Origin: Acidobacteriota bacterium
Lineage (GTDB): Bacteria; Acidobacteriota; Terriglobia; Terriglobales; Acidobacteriaceae
Direction: 5' to 3'
NCBI GenBank assembly: GCA_021799405.1
Contig: JAJZAL010000245.1
Span: 1 to 7,755, forward strand
DNA length: 7,755 nucleotides
Positions 1 through 6,714 of the stretch are shown piece after piece (position 1 is the stretch's first letter; each line of letters starts with the position of its first letter). The notes beneath the pieces were generated by a model. The model was not told where the DNA came from. It worked only from the letters and a program-made list of their open reading frames with translations, and did not search any database. A program made the translations under genes and the position numbers.

Positions 1-1
1 C

Positions 2-553
2 ACCTATGCCGACCCCGGCCCCGACTCAGGGCTCGACCGGCGCGTCATGGCTCGCATTGCCGAGGCCCGCATCTCCGCCGAAGCAGCTCACGCGCCGCGC
101 CACCGCTGGCTCCCATGGGCCATCGCGCTGCCCGTCGCAGCCTGCCTGCTTCTCTTCCTGCTGATGCTTTCCGGGCCTAAGCCGCTCCATCCGCCGGCAA
201 GCGGCCCGGAGCAAGCACGGCAATCGCAAGAGCCGCCCATAAGAGCCGAACAAGCCGCATCGTCAACGGCCCCGCCAGCCTCTGCTTCGCGCAGCGCCAA
301 AGCTCCCGGGCAAAGACATCAGCGTCACTCGCAGACTCTCGCGGCCAAGGCAATGCCACTGCCCAAGCGCGACGTCTTCCCCACGCCGCAGCCTTTGTCT
401 CCGCAGGAGCAGGCTCTGGTCGAGTTCGCTGCTCATGCCACCAAAGCCGAGCGGGCATCCTTCTTCGCGGCGCAACAGCAGGCTGATGAACCTCTGCATA
501 TCGCCGCCATTCAGATTCCACCCATCGAACCGCCCGCACCGGGCACAAACTAA
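2..553 (+). CDS. Single-pass membrane protein, 5' partial, anti-sigma-like
   Basis: The reading frame is open from the window edge, so the gene probably begins upstream. An ATG at 47 is available but has no clear ribosome binding site. From base 2 the visible part is 183 residues: a short charged N-terminal stretch containing LDRRVMARIAEARI, one hydrophobic helix at about residues 36-57, and then a long Pro/Ala/Gln-rich segment that should be periplasmic. The C-terminal end reads LSPQEQALVEF and then EPLHIAAIQIPPIEPP. From memory, this layout and tail resemble small proteins encoded next to ECF sigma factors in acidobacteria, where they are thought to act as anti-sigma or accessory factors. 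No anti-sigma zinc-binding HxxxCxxC motif is visible in the part seen. The stop overlaps the ribosome binding site of the next gene, so the two are very likely co-transcribed. The function is inferred; that this is a real coding region is well supported. Confidence 0.62.
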   Translation, partial: TYADPGPDSGLDRRVMARIAEARISAEAAHAPRHRWLPWAIALPVAACLLLFLLMLSGPKPLHPPASGPEQARQSQEPPIRAEQAASSTAPPASASRSAKAPGQRHQRHSQTLAAKAMPLPKRDVFPTPQPLSPQEQALVEFAAHATKAERASFFAAQQQADEPLHIAAIQIPPIEPPAPGTN

Positions 554-557
554 GGAG
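552..557 (+). promoter_or_regulatory. Ribosome binding site AAGGAG that sets the start at 564
   Basis: AAGGAG overlaps the TAA stop of the preceding gene and lies 6 bases before the ATG at 564. This decides the start of the next gene: the frame is open further upstream to 435, but that extension overlaps the first gene and lacks the signal peptide at its beginning. Confidence 0.75.
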
Positions 558-563
558 AATCCC

Positions 564-1115
564 ATGCGCAAGACCATCTTCGTTTGCTACTTTCTGCTTC
601 TTATTCCGGCCCTAGGCCAGAACGCGCAGCCCCAGGACACAGCCAGGGCGCAAGCTGCCGCCACGGCTTCGGACCAGCCGGTTCACTACTACCATCTCGA
701 CTTTGTCGTCCAGGAACTCGATGCCTCCGGGAAACCCGTCAACAGCCGCTCCTATACGACCACGGTAAGCACCGCCCCTCACGGCTCCACGTCCATCCGC
801 ACCGGCTCCAAAATTCCCATTGCCGTCGCAAGCTCCGGCGGCAATACGCAATTCCAATACCAGGACATAGGCGTCAACATTGACGTGCGCGACGCCCATG
901 AGATGGACCGCCAGCTCGCCTTCAATATCACTGCGGTTCTTTCCAGCGTGGCACCGGCCTACGACCCGAATCTACATGAGCCCATAATTCGCTACAACCG
1001 GTGGCAGGCTTTGGTTCTCATTCCCATCGGCAAACCCGTGGTCGTCTTCAGGTCGGACTCCGCAGACAGTAAAGGAGCCACGCAACTCACGGTCACGGCC
1101 ACGCCGATTCCATAG
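564..1115 (+). CDS. Small exported protein with secretin-like C-terminal region
   Basis: The gene encodes 183 residues. The ATG at 564 is preceded by a good AAGGAG and gives a clear signal peptide: MRK, then a hydrophobic run FVCYFLLLIPALG, with probable cleavage near residues 18-22. The mature part starts with an Ala/Gln-rich linker (about 20-38), then a beta-rich domain beginning YYHLDFVVQELD. Residues 100-183 contain QDIGVNIDVR, LAFNITAVLSS, WQALVLIPIGKPVVVF and a final LTVTATPIP. This order resembles the strand pattern of the secretin C-terminal domain (GVxLDV, then VxIPxGKPxVI), although the protein is far too short to be a secretin. I recall similar small secreted proteins next to ECF sigma factor operons in acidobacteria. 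The 10-base spacing to the upstream membrane protein supports one operon and a shared envelope-sensing role. That role is inference; no catalytic residues are recognised. Confidence 0.72.
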   Translation: MRKTIFVCYFLLLIPALGQNAQPQDTARAQAAATASDQPVHYYHLDFVVQELDASGKPVNSRSYTTTVSTAPHGSTSIRTGSKIPIAVASSGGNTQFQYQDIGVNIDVRDAHEMDRQLAFNITAVLSSVAPAYDPNLHEPIIRYNRWQALVLIPIGKPVVVFRSDSADSKGATQLTVTATPIP

Positions 1116-1145
1116 CCTTCGTGCCGCCGCGTTTCTACGGAAAAT

Positions 1146-1195
1146 GAAAAGCGCGCATCGCAAGGCCTTTTCAGGCCCCGTGATGCGCGCTTTTC
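1146..1195. terminator. Bidirectional intrinsic terminator between convergent operons
   Basis: GAAAAGCGCGCATC at 1146-1159 is a perfect 14-base inverted repeat of GATGCGCGCTTTTC at 1182-1195. It can be extended inward by a G-U and a C-G pair. The loop region can form a small inner GGCC/GGCC stem (1164-1167 with 1174-1177). The GC-rich core is flanked by AAAA on the left and TTTT on the right, so on either strand the hairpin ends in a U run: TTTTCGTCTC on the + strand and TTTTCATTTTCC on the - strand. It lies between the stop of the + strand operon at 1115 and the stop of lptF-lptG at 1216, where a shared terminator would be expected. Confidence 0.88.
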
Positions 1196-1215
1196 GTCTC
1201 CTCGGGAATTTCCCG

Positions 1216-3573
1216 TTACGTCGGCGTGCGCAGCAGCAGGTAGCCGCCCACCAGCGCAAAGAGCACGTCCGCCGACCACGCGGCCATCGCGGCCGGCAGA
1301 TAGGCCACGTTGCCCATCGCGCCAAAGAGGTTATCGATCACCCAATAGGACAGCGCCACGGCGATCGCCACGGCAATGGCCGTCAGCGAGCCGCGCCGCC
1401 CCATCGAGAGCGCGAAGGGAATGGCCAGCACCGCCATGATGACGGCCACCAGCGGATAGGCCAGCTTGTGCCATAGCGCCACGCGCAGTGACATGGTGTC
1501 GAAACCGCTCTGGCGGAGGTCGCGGATGTAGCGCTCCAACTGGCCGAAGTTCATCTCCTGCGATTGCAGGTTTTCCTTCCGGAAGTAGTCGGGCGCTTCG
1601 TGAATCTCAGGGAAGGTGGTTTGCCTGAACTCGCGATAGCTGGTCACGTCCGCGCCCTGGATGTCGCGCACCCAGCCATTCTGAAAGCGCCAGCAATCGC
1701 ATCCCGAATCCCAGTAAACGCGGGCCGCAAAGATGCGGCGCGAAAGCTGAAATGTGGATGGATTGAATTCGAAGATTGCGAGATTGGCGAACTCATTGCG
1801 ATCAGGATCGAAGAACCGGTAGTAAAAGATGCGGCTCGGCTCGCCCGGGCGCGCATGGCCGAAGATCCATTGCTGCTCGGGATGCAGATAGGTTTGCGGC
1901 GGCTTGCCCTTGATGATGTTGCGCAGCGCCTCCTGCTTGCGATTGGCCTGCGGCAGATAGAAGTCATCGAATAGAAACAGGCTCACGGCCAGTATGGCGG
2001 CGATGGAGACGATGGGAACCACCAGCCGGTAAAGGCTGATGCCGGTGGCCTTCATTGCCACCACTTCGCTGTTGCGGTTGAGCACACCGAAGGTGACCAG
2101 CACCGCGATCAGCACGGCCAGCGGCGCTATCTGGTAGAGCATGCTGGGCGTCAGGTTCACCAGGTAGGCGCCCACAATGGTCAGCGGAATGTGGTTGCGC
2201 AGGATGTCGCCCACCAGCTCAAAGAACGTGAAGACGAGCATGAGCATGACAAAGCTGGTGAGCACCAGGAAGAAGGTGTTGAGAAACTCGCGCAGCACGT
2301 AGCCATCGAGGATACGCGGAAAGACGCCGCGGGGCGAAGTGCGCTGCGAGTGGTTATGGAATTTGTCGAGCAGTCCCGAGAGCGGCAGGCCGTTCTTCCT
2401 GGCCGGTTCGGCAGGACTGGGCTTTGAGAAGCGCGAGGCCCAGCCGGTGATGGCGCCGAGGATGCGGCCGCCGGTCGCCATCTGCCACAGCAGGAAAACT
2501 CCGGTTACGGCATACAGGATATTCGCCGACCAGACGGCCATAAACACCGGCAGCTTATTCTGGCGGCCCAGGGCGATTCCCGTGACGGAAAGGAAGTAAT
2601 AAATGAAGACCAGCAGTACGGTGAAGACGAATCCCGAGCTCTTGCCGCCGCGCCGCGACGCCACACCCAGCGGCACGCCTACCAGCATCAGTACGAGGCA
2701 GGCGGCGGGAAAGGAGAAGCGGTTATGCAGTTCGATGAGGTATCGCCGCATCTCGGGACCGGGCTTGGAGTCATGGATCCGCTCGAGCAGGGCGCTCATG
2801 GGCAGAGCGTAGATGGCCGTGTCCATGCGTCCAAGGTGGACGTCGCTCTGCGCGCTCAGCCTCAGCGGCAGGTCGGTGGTGGTGAAGGTGGAGATGTCGT
2901 ACTGCTGTGGCTGTCCGGGCACCGGCTTTTGCTGCGTACCCTTGCGCAGGCGCATCAGCAACTCCTGCGGAGAGTCGCTCACCACGGTGGCCGACGCCGC
3001 GGTGGTGATGCGAGGCGCGGAGGGATCGGTCACGTCGGCCATGAACACCTCGCGCCAGTTCGCGGCTCCCGTGCCTGCACGCACATCCTGCACGTAGAGG
3101 ACGAAGTTGTGGAAGTCCTCATAGAAGACGCGCGGCTGAATTTCATATGAAGCCTGCGAAGTCTCCAGCGCATGCTCCATTTGCAGGATGGCCTGATTGG
3201 CGCGCGGGGCCAGATAGAGGGAGTTGACGAGCCCCAGCAGTGTTCCGCCGACGGCGACGATCGAGGCGACACGGACAAAGTAGCCGATGCCCAGCCCCGA
3301 AGCGCGCATGGCGATAATCTCGCTGTCCGCGGCCAGGCGGCTCAACCCCAGCAGGATTCCCACCAGCACTGCCATGGGAATCGTCATCCGCAACAGGTTG
3401 GGCAGAGTGAAAAGGAATGCCTCCATCACGTTGGTGAACGTGGAGGTGTTGCGGACCAGCATCTCCAGGATCTGGGGAAGCCGGGGCATGAAGAGGATGA
3501 AGGTGAAAAGCGCGCAACCGATCAGCGTATGGGAAAGGATCTCGCCGAGAATGTAGCGGGTAAGGGTGCGCAC
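1216..3573 (-). CDS. lptFG: LptF-LptG fused LPS-export permease
   Basis: This 785-residue protein contains two complete YjgP/YjgQ (LptF/LptG) permease units in one chain. LptF and LptG normally are separate proteins of about 360 residues that pair with LptB to form the ABC transporter pulling LPS out of the inner membrane. Half one (about 1-365) and half two (about 419-785) each show helices, a large periplasmic beta domain (about 125-270 and 545-690), and further helices. Both repeat the coupling-helix sequence: DSEIIAMRASG at 83-93 and NSEVVAMKATG at 501-511. A polar Lys/Pro/Ser linker at about 366-418 joins them and should be cytosolic, consistent with six helices per half. The start is GTG at 3573; MRTLTRYILGEIL fits the family N-terminus, though the ribosome binding site is weak. 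It lies 20 bases after copA, so coupled expression is likely. No frameshift is seen. LptB, LptC and LptA are not in the window. Confidence 0.93.
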   Translation of the reverse strand: MRTLTRYILGEILSHTLIGCALFTFILFMPRLPQILEMLVRNTSTFTNVMEAFLFTLPNLLRMTIPMAVLVGILLGLSRLAADSEIIAMRASGLGIGYFVRVASIVAVGGTLLGLVNSLYLAPRANQAILQMEHALETSQASYEIQPRVFYEDFHNFVLYVQDVRAGTGAANWREVFMADVTDPSAPRITTAASATVVSDSPQELLMRLRKGTQQKPVPGQPQQYDISTFTTTDLPLRLSAQSDVHLGRMDTAIYALPMSALLERIHDSKPGPEMRRYLIELHNRFSFPAACLVLMLVGVPLGVASRRGGKSSGFVFTVLLVFIYYFLSVTGIALGRQNKLPVFMAVWSANILYAVTGVFLLWQMATGGRILGAITGWASRFSKPSPAEPARKNGLPLSGLLDKFHNHSQRTSPRGVFPRILDGYVLREFLNTFFLVLTSFVMLMLVFTFFELVGDILRNHIPLTIVGAYLVNLTPSMLYQIAPLAVLIAVLVTFGVLNRNSEVVAMKATGISLYRLVVPIVSIAAILAVSLFLFDDFYLPQANRKQEALRNIIKGKPPQTYLHPEQQWIFGHARPGEPSRIFYYRFFDPDRNEFANLAIFEFNPSTFQLSRRIFAARVYWDSGCDCWRFQNGWVRDIQGADVTSYREFRQTTFPEIHEAPDYFRKENLQSQEMNFGQLERYIRDLRQSGFDTMSLRVALWHKLAYPLVAVIMAVLAIPFALSMGRRGSLTAIAVAIAVALSYWVIDNLFGAMGNVAYLPAAMAAWSADVLFALVGGYLLLRTPT

Positions 3574-3593
3574 AGCCTGACTCTGCGCTTAGT

Positions 3594-5897
3594 TTAACGT
3601 GCCGGTGCCTCGCTTGGGGAGAGCTTCCAGCGCCGCAACCGCAAGCTGTTCGTCAACACGCAAACCGAGCTGAGCGCCATGGCGGCCGCCGCTACCCAGG
3701 GCGTAAGCAGAAGGTGGAAAAAAGGATAGAGCAGTCCCGCCGCCAGGGGAATGCCCAGCAGGTTATAGCCCACAGCCCAGCCCAGGTTCTGGCGCATCAC
3801 GCGCAAGGTCGACTGGGCTAGTCCCAGCGCGGCGGGAATTGCCGAGGGCTGCGTGCGCAGGAGCAGCACATCGCCAGCCTCCTGGGCCAGATCGGCGCCG
3901 CTGCCCATGGCGATTCCGGCATTGGCCTGCGCCAGCGAGGCGGCGTCGTTGATGCCGTCCCCGACCATCGCCACGCGCAATCCTTCTTTTTGCAAGGCGC
4001 GAATGCGCGCCAGCTTACCCGCAGGATCAAGACCGGCCTCGACCTCTGTGATTCCTGCCTGCCGCGCGATAGGGGCTGCCGCGGCCTCAGAATCGCCGGT
4101 CAGCATCAACACCCGCAAGCCCTCCCGGCGCAACGCGGCGACCGCCTCGGCTGCGTCGGGACGCAATGCATCACGCGCATCGAAGTAAGCGGCAGGCGTG
4201 TTGTCGAGCGCCATCCACAGCCGCGTCACACCCGGTCCCGGTGGCGGAAGATCCTTCGGCAGCGGGATGAAGAACTCCTGGAACAGCGCCTCGTTGCCGA
4301 GCAGGCAATCGTGACCTTCGACCCTGGCGGTCAGGCCCCGTCCAGGCAGAATCTGCACCTCTTCCGCCGGCTGCCACGCCAGGCCGCGGGCACGCGCAAA
4401 ATCCACCACAGCATGAGCCAGCGGATGATTTGACCGCTCTTCCGCGGCGGCCGCCGTGCGCAGCAGATCCTCTTCTGTCGGATGCCCCGTTCTTTCGCCG
4501 TCTTCCTGGCGAAAGGGTGGGAGAGCGAGCACATGCACCGTCTCCAGCAGCGGCCGCCCCACGGTGAGCGTGCCCGTCTTGTCCAGCACAATCGCATCCA
4601 GATGCGCCAGCCTCTCCAGCGCCTCGCCGCCTTTGAACAGCACACCGAGTTGCGCGCCGCGGCCCACGGCCACGGTCAGTGCGGCGGGTACCGCCAGTCC
4701 CATGGCGCACGGGCAGGCGATGACCAGCACAGCGACAGTATTGGCCAGCGCAAGCTGAAGCGAATGCGAAACCAGCAGCCAAGCGACAAAGGTAATAGCG
4801 GCCAGACCCAGCACCGTGGGCACGAAGATGGTGCTGGCGCGATCGGCCAGACGCTCCATGGGCGCGCGCGAGCCTTGCGCCTGCTCCACCATGCGCGTAA
4901 TCTGCGCCAGCACCGTGGCTTCGCCCAGCGACTGGGCCCGGCAGACGACCGCGCCGTCGTAGTTGAGCGAGCCGGCCAGCACGCGTCCGCCGGGCTCGCG
5001 GGCCAGCGGCGTCGCTTCACCCGTGAGCATCGACTCGTCCACGGTTGTGCGCCCTTCGAGAATTTCGGCGTCCACCGGGAACCGCTCGCCCGGCAGCACG
5101 ACAATACTGTCGCCGGGGCGAACTTCTTCAAGAGGCACCACAGTTTGCACGCCATCCACAATGCGGCGGGCGGTGACGGGGCGCAGCCGCGAGAGCGAGT
5201 CCAGCGCGCTCAGGGCGCGGCGCTTGGCTCGGGCTTCCAGCGCCTTGCCCAGCAACAAAAAGCCGAGGATCAGCAGAACCGCGTCAAAATAAACCTGGCG
5301 TCCGCGCGCCGGCCAGAGCGTGGCATAGGCCGAGTAGGCAAAGGCGACGGCGGTTCCCAGACCCACCAGCGTGTTCATGTTGGTGGCGCCGTGGCGCAGG
5401 GCGCGGATGGCGCTCAGGTAGATGCCGCGCCCGGCCCAAACCACAACCATCGCCGTGAGCACCAGCAGAAACCAGCGCAGCGACCCGGCCGGCAGCGCGT
5501 AGAGCCGGGGCAAAAGCTGCATCAGCCCACGATCGAGCGCGCCCATCCCGTTCTCCAGTGGCATGGCCAGCAGCATGGCCAAAGCGCCGGCGACAATCGT
5601 CACCCAGGCCTTGCGCGCCGACTCAGCCTCGTCATCGCGGGCCTGCGTTCCGGCTGCCGACTCCTCCGCGCGCGGCAACACCGCATCATAGCCCGCACCA
5701 CGAATGGCCTCCACGAGCGCATCCGGCGCAGCCACTGCGGGATCGAAGACAACACTGGCGCGATGCGCCATCAGATCCACGTGGACAGACTCCACCCCTG
5801 CCGTTGACCGCAGTGCCTCTTCAACATGATGCTGGCAGGACGCGCAGGTCATCCCCAGAACTGGCAGATTGAGCGATTCTGTTGCAGGAGCAGCCAT
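3594..5897 (-). CDS. copA: CopA-type Cu(+)-exporting P1B-ATPase
   Basis: This 767-residue inner-membrane pump uses ATP to export monovalent copper. It has one N-terminal heavy-metal-associated domain with GMTCASC at 15-21 (Cys18 and Cys21). About eight membrane helices follow. The actuator TGE is at 292-294. The transmembrane metal site CPC is at 395-397. The phosphorylation motif DKTGT is at 439-443 with Asp439 as the phosphorylated residue. The ATP-binding SNHP is at 489-492, TGD at 600-602 and GDGIND at 646-651. The last helices carry GYN (710-712) and MALSS (740-744), the signature that places it in the Cu(+) P1B-1 subgroup rather than Zn/Cd/Pb. All catalytic residues are present. After CPC the usual ALGLATPT reads AMGLAVPA, a small deviation. 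The ATG start at 5897 is 8 bases beyond the chaperone stop, with only a GGAAAAG-like binding site inside the end of that gene. No copper regulator gene is adjacent. Confidence 0.95.
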   Translation of the reverse strand: MAAPATESLNLPVLGMTCASCQHHVEEALRSTAGVESVHVDLMAHRASVVFDPAVAAPDALVEAIRGAGYDAVLPRAEESAAGTQARDDEAESARKAWVTIVAGALAMLLAMPLENGMGALDRGLMQLLPRLYALPAGSLRWFLLVLTAMVVVWAGRGIYLSAIRALRHGATNMNTLVGLGTAVAFAYSAYATLWPARGRQVYFDAVLLILGFLLLGKALEARAKRRALSALDSLSRLRPVTARRIVDGVQTVVPLEEVRPGDSIVVLPGERFPVDAEILEGRTTVDESMLTGEATPLAREPGGRVLAGSLNYDGAVVCRAQSLGEATVLAQITRMVEQAQGSRAPMERLADRASTIFVPTVLGLAAITFVAWLLVSHSLQLALANTVAVLVIACPCAMGLAVPAALTVAVGRGAQLGVLFKGGEALERLAHLDAIVLDKTGTLTVGRPLLETVHVLALPPFRQEDGERTGHPTEEDLLRTAAAAEERSNHPLAHAVVDFARARGLAWQPAEEVQILPGRGLTARVEGHDCLLGNEALFQEFFIPLPKDLPPPGPGVTRLWMALDNTPAAYFDARDALRPDAAEAVAALRREGLRVLMLTGDSEAAAAPIARQAGITEVEAGLDPAGKLARIRALQKEGLRVAMVGDGINDAASLAQANAGIAMGSGADLAQEAGDVLLLRTQPSAIPAALGLAQSTLRVMRQNLGWAVGYNLLGIPLAAGLLYPFFHLLLTPWVAAAAMALSSVCVLTNSLRLRRWKLSPSEAPAR

Positions 5898-5905
5898 GAA
5901 TGACG

Positions 5906-6115
5906 TTACTTTTCCACGTGCGCCGCGTAGCCGGACTTGGCCAGAGCGGCGATCGCAAGCTCGACCGGCGCGGGGTCGGCCGTCGTGCTCAGCCTGGCCG
6001 CTCCTACGCGCACCTCTTCCACCTTGACCCCGTCAACCGTGGCCAGCGCCTGGCTCACGCGGCGAACGCAGGATCCGCAATGCATTCCGTCAATTTGCAG
6101 AGTAAATTCGGCCAT
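5906..6115 (-). CDS. copZ: CopZ-like copper chaperone (HMA domain)
   Basis: This 69-residue protein is a single heavy-metal-associated domain, the usual length for a cytosolic metallochaperone. The metal-binding loop is GMHCGSC at 10-16, with Cys13 and Cys16, and the hydrophobic tail contains KSGYAAHVE, typical of the fold. It should bind Cu(+) and deliver it to the HMA domain or entry site of the CopA pump encoded 8 bases downstream. The start at 6115 is chosen because AGGAG lies 6 bases upstream; the ATG immediately before it at 6118 is only 3 bases from AGGAG and would add one Met. The frame stays open to 6178 but that extension is not domain-like. It is the first gene of the copZ-copA-lptFG unit. 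A mercury-binding role is possible for this fold, but the partner pump argues for copper. Confidence 0.9.
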   Translation of the reverse strand: MAEFTLQIDGMHCGSCVRRVSQALATVDGVKVEEVRVGAARLSTTADPAPVELAIAALAKSGYAAHVEK

Positions 6116-6120
6116 CATTG

Positions 6121-6126
6121 TCTCCT
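6121..6126 (-). promoter_or_regulatory. Ribosome binding site AGGAGA of copZ
   Basis: Read on the - strand, AGGAGA precedes a double ATGATG. The first ATG is too close (3 bases from AGGAG) and the second is at an ideal 6 bases, which favours the start at 6115. Confidence 0.65.
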
Positions 6127-6140
6127 GTTTTCTTTGATGA

Positions 6141-6153
6141 TACGCCCCCAGTA
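6141..6153. promoter_or_regulatory. Possible CsoR-type operator in front of copZ
   Basis: TACGCCCCCAGTA has TAC/GTA ends that are inverted repeats around a C/G tract, the general shape of operators bound by copper repressors of the CsoR/RicR group. It touches the candidate copZ -10 element (TATCAT), where a repressor would block transcription. The inner bases are not symmetrical and no csoR gene is in the window, so this is only a candidate and could be chance in GC-rich DNA. Confidence 0.2.
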
Positions 6154-6249
6154 AACGGTGCAGCGGCATCGCAGGCACTGGAACATGCGCGACACTTGGG
6201 CCGAAGGCGGCCGGCGTATTAAGGTGAGGCTGAAGGAGCGGTGAGCGTA

Positions 6250-6714
6250 ATGCGAAGGGAATTTCCCGAATCGCCTCTCGTGGGCGTTGGCGCGGTCGTC
6301 ATCCAGGAGGGCCGCGTTCTTCTGGTGCGCCGCGGCAGTGAGCCGCTCAAGGGCCAATGGTCGTTGCCCGGCGGCATGCTGGAGCTGGGTGAATCGCTCG
6401 CGCAGGGAGTCACGCGGGAGGTCAGAGAGGAGACCAGCCTTGATGTCGAAGTGGTTGAACTGGTCGAGCTTCTCGACCGGATTCATCGCGAGGGCGCGCG
6501 CGTCCGCTACCACTACGTGATCGCCGACTATCTGTGCCGCGTTGTGGGCGGCGAACTGCGCGCGGCCTCCGACGCGGACGCGGTGCGCTGGGCCGAGCGC
6601 GCGGAGTGGAACAGCCACAGCGCGCTGCGGCTTGATCCTGTAACCGCGCGCGTGATCGAGAAGGGCTGGCAGTTGGACCGGACTCTGCGCACTGCGAGAC
6701 AGGAGGAGGCATGA
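6250..6714 (+). CDS. Nudix hydrolase
   Basis: This 154-residue protein is a single Nudix domain, which hydrolyses nucleoside diphosphates linked to another group (for example ADP-ribose, NADH, or damaged nucleotides). The beta strand VGVGAVVIQEGRVLLVRRG leads into SLPGGMLELGE. The Nudix box spans residues 42-64: Gly42, Glu48, then REVREE at 56-61 with the Mg-binding glutamates Glu57, Glu60 and Glu61. In the final positions, where EExGU is usual, it reads EETSL, so the late glycine is Ser63. The exact substrate cannot be told; the LLVRRGxEPLKGxWSLPGG context resembles ADP-ribose pyrophosphatase-like members. ATG at 6250 is chosen because MRREFP is the expected beginning, with AAGGAG 11 bases upstream. 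A GTG at 6241 adds three residues but lies only 2 bases from AAGGAG. The stop overlaps the start of the next gene. Confidence 0.88.
   Translation: MRREFPESPLVGVGAVVIQEGRVLLVRRGSEPLKGQWSLPGGMLELGESLAQGVTREVREETSLDVEVVELVELLDRIHREGARVRYHYVIADYLCRVVGGELRAASDADAVRWAERAEWNSHSALRLDPVTARVIEKGWQLDRTLRTARQEEA
6701..6709 (+). promoter_or_regulatory. Strong ribosome binding site for the alpha/beta hydrolase
   Basis: AGGAGGAGG inside the last codons of the Nudix gene sits just before the ATG at 6711. With the ATGA overlap it favours translational coupling of the two genes. Confidence 0.6.

Larger units (their letters stand above)
6119..6249. promoter_or_regulatory. Divergent promoter region between copZ and the Nudix gene
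   Basis: This spacer of about 130 bases separates two divergent transcription units and must hold both promoters. On the - strand TATCAT (6142-6137) is a possible -10 element about 21 bases before the copZ start, but no good -35 is found at 17-19 bases. On the + strand TATTAA at 6217-6222 is a possible -10 with a poor TTGGGC at 6196-6201. A short inverted repeat GGCCG/CGGCC (6199-6203 and 6208-6212) sits between those two elements. The individual boxes are weak; the assignment rests mainly on the divergent layout. Confidence 0.4.

Noticed and set aside
435..563. Upstream extension of the small exported protein to an ATG at 435
   Set aside because: It would overlap the preceding gene by over 100 bases and place a polar extension before a good signal peptide; the AAGGAG before 564 decides the start.
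4482..5807. Long 441-codon open frame on the + strand opposite copA
   Set aside because: It is antisense to a fully convincing P-type ATPase, is rich in Arg/His/Gln/Gly as expected of a GC-rich shadow frame, and has no recognisable domain or binding site.
6199..6212. GGCCG-AAGG-CGGCC hairpin upstream of the Nudix gene as a riboswitch or operator
   Set aside because: The stem is 5 bases with no conserved RNA motif; such short GC palindromes are expected by chance at this base composition.
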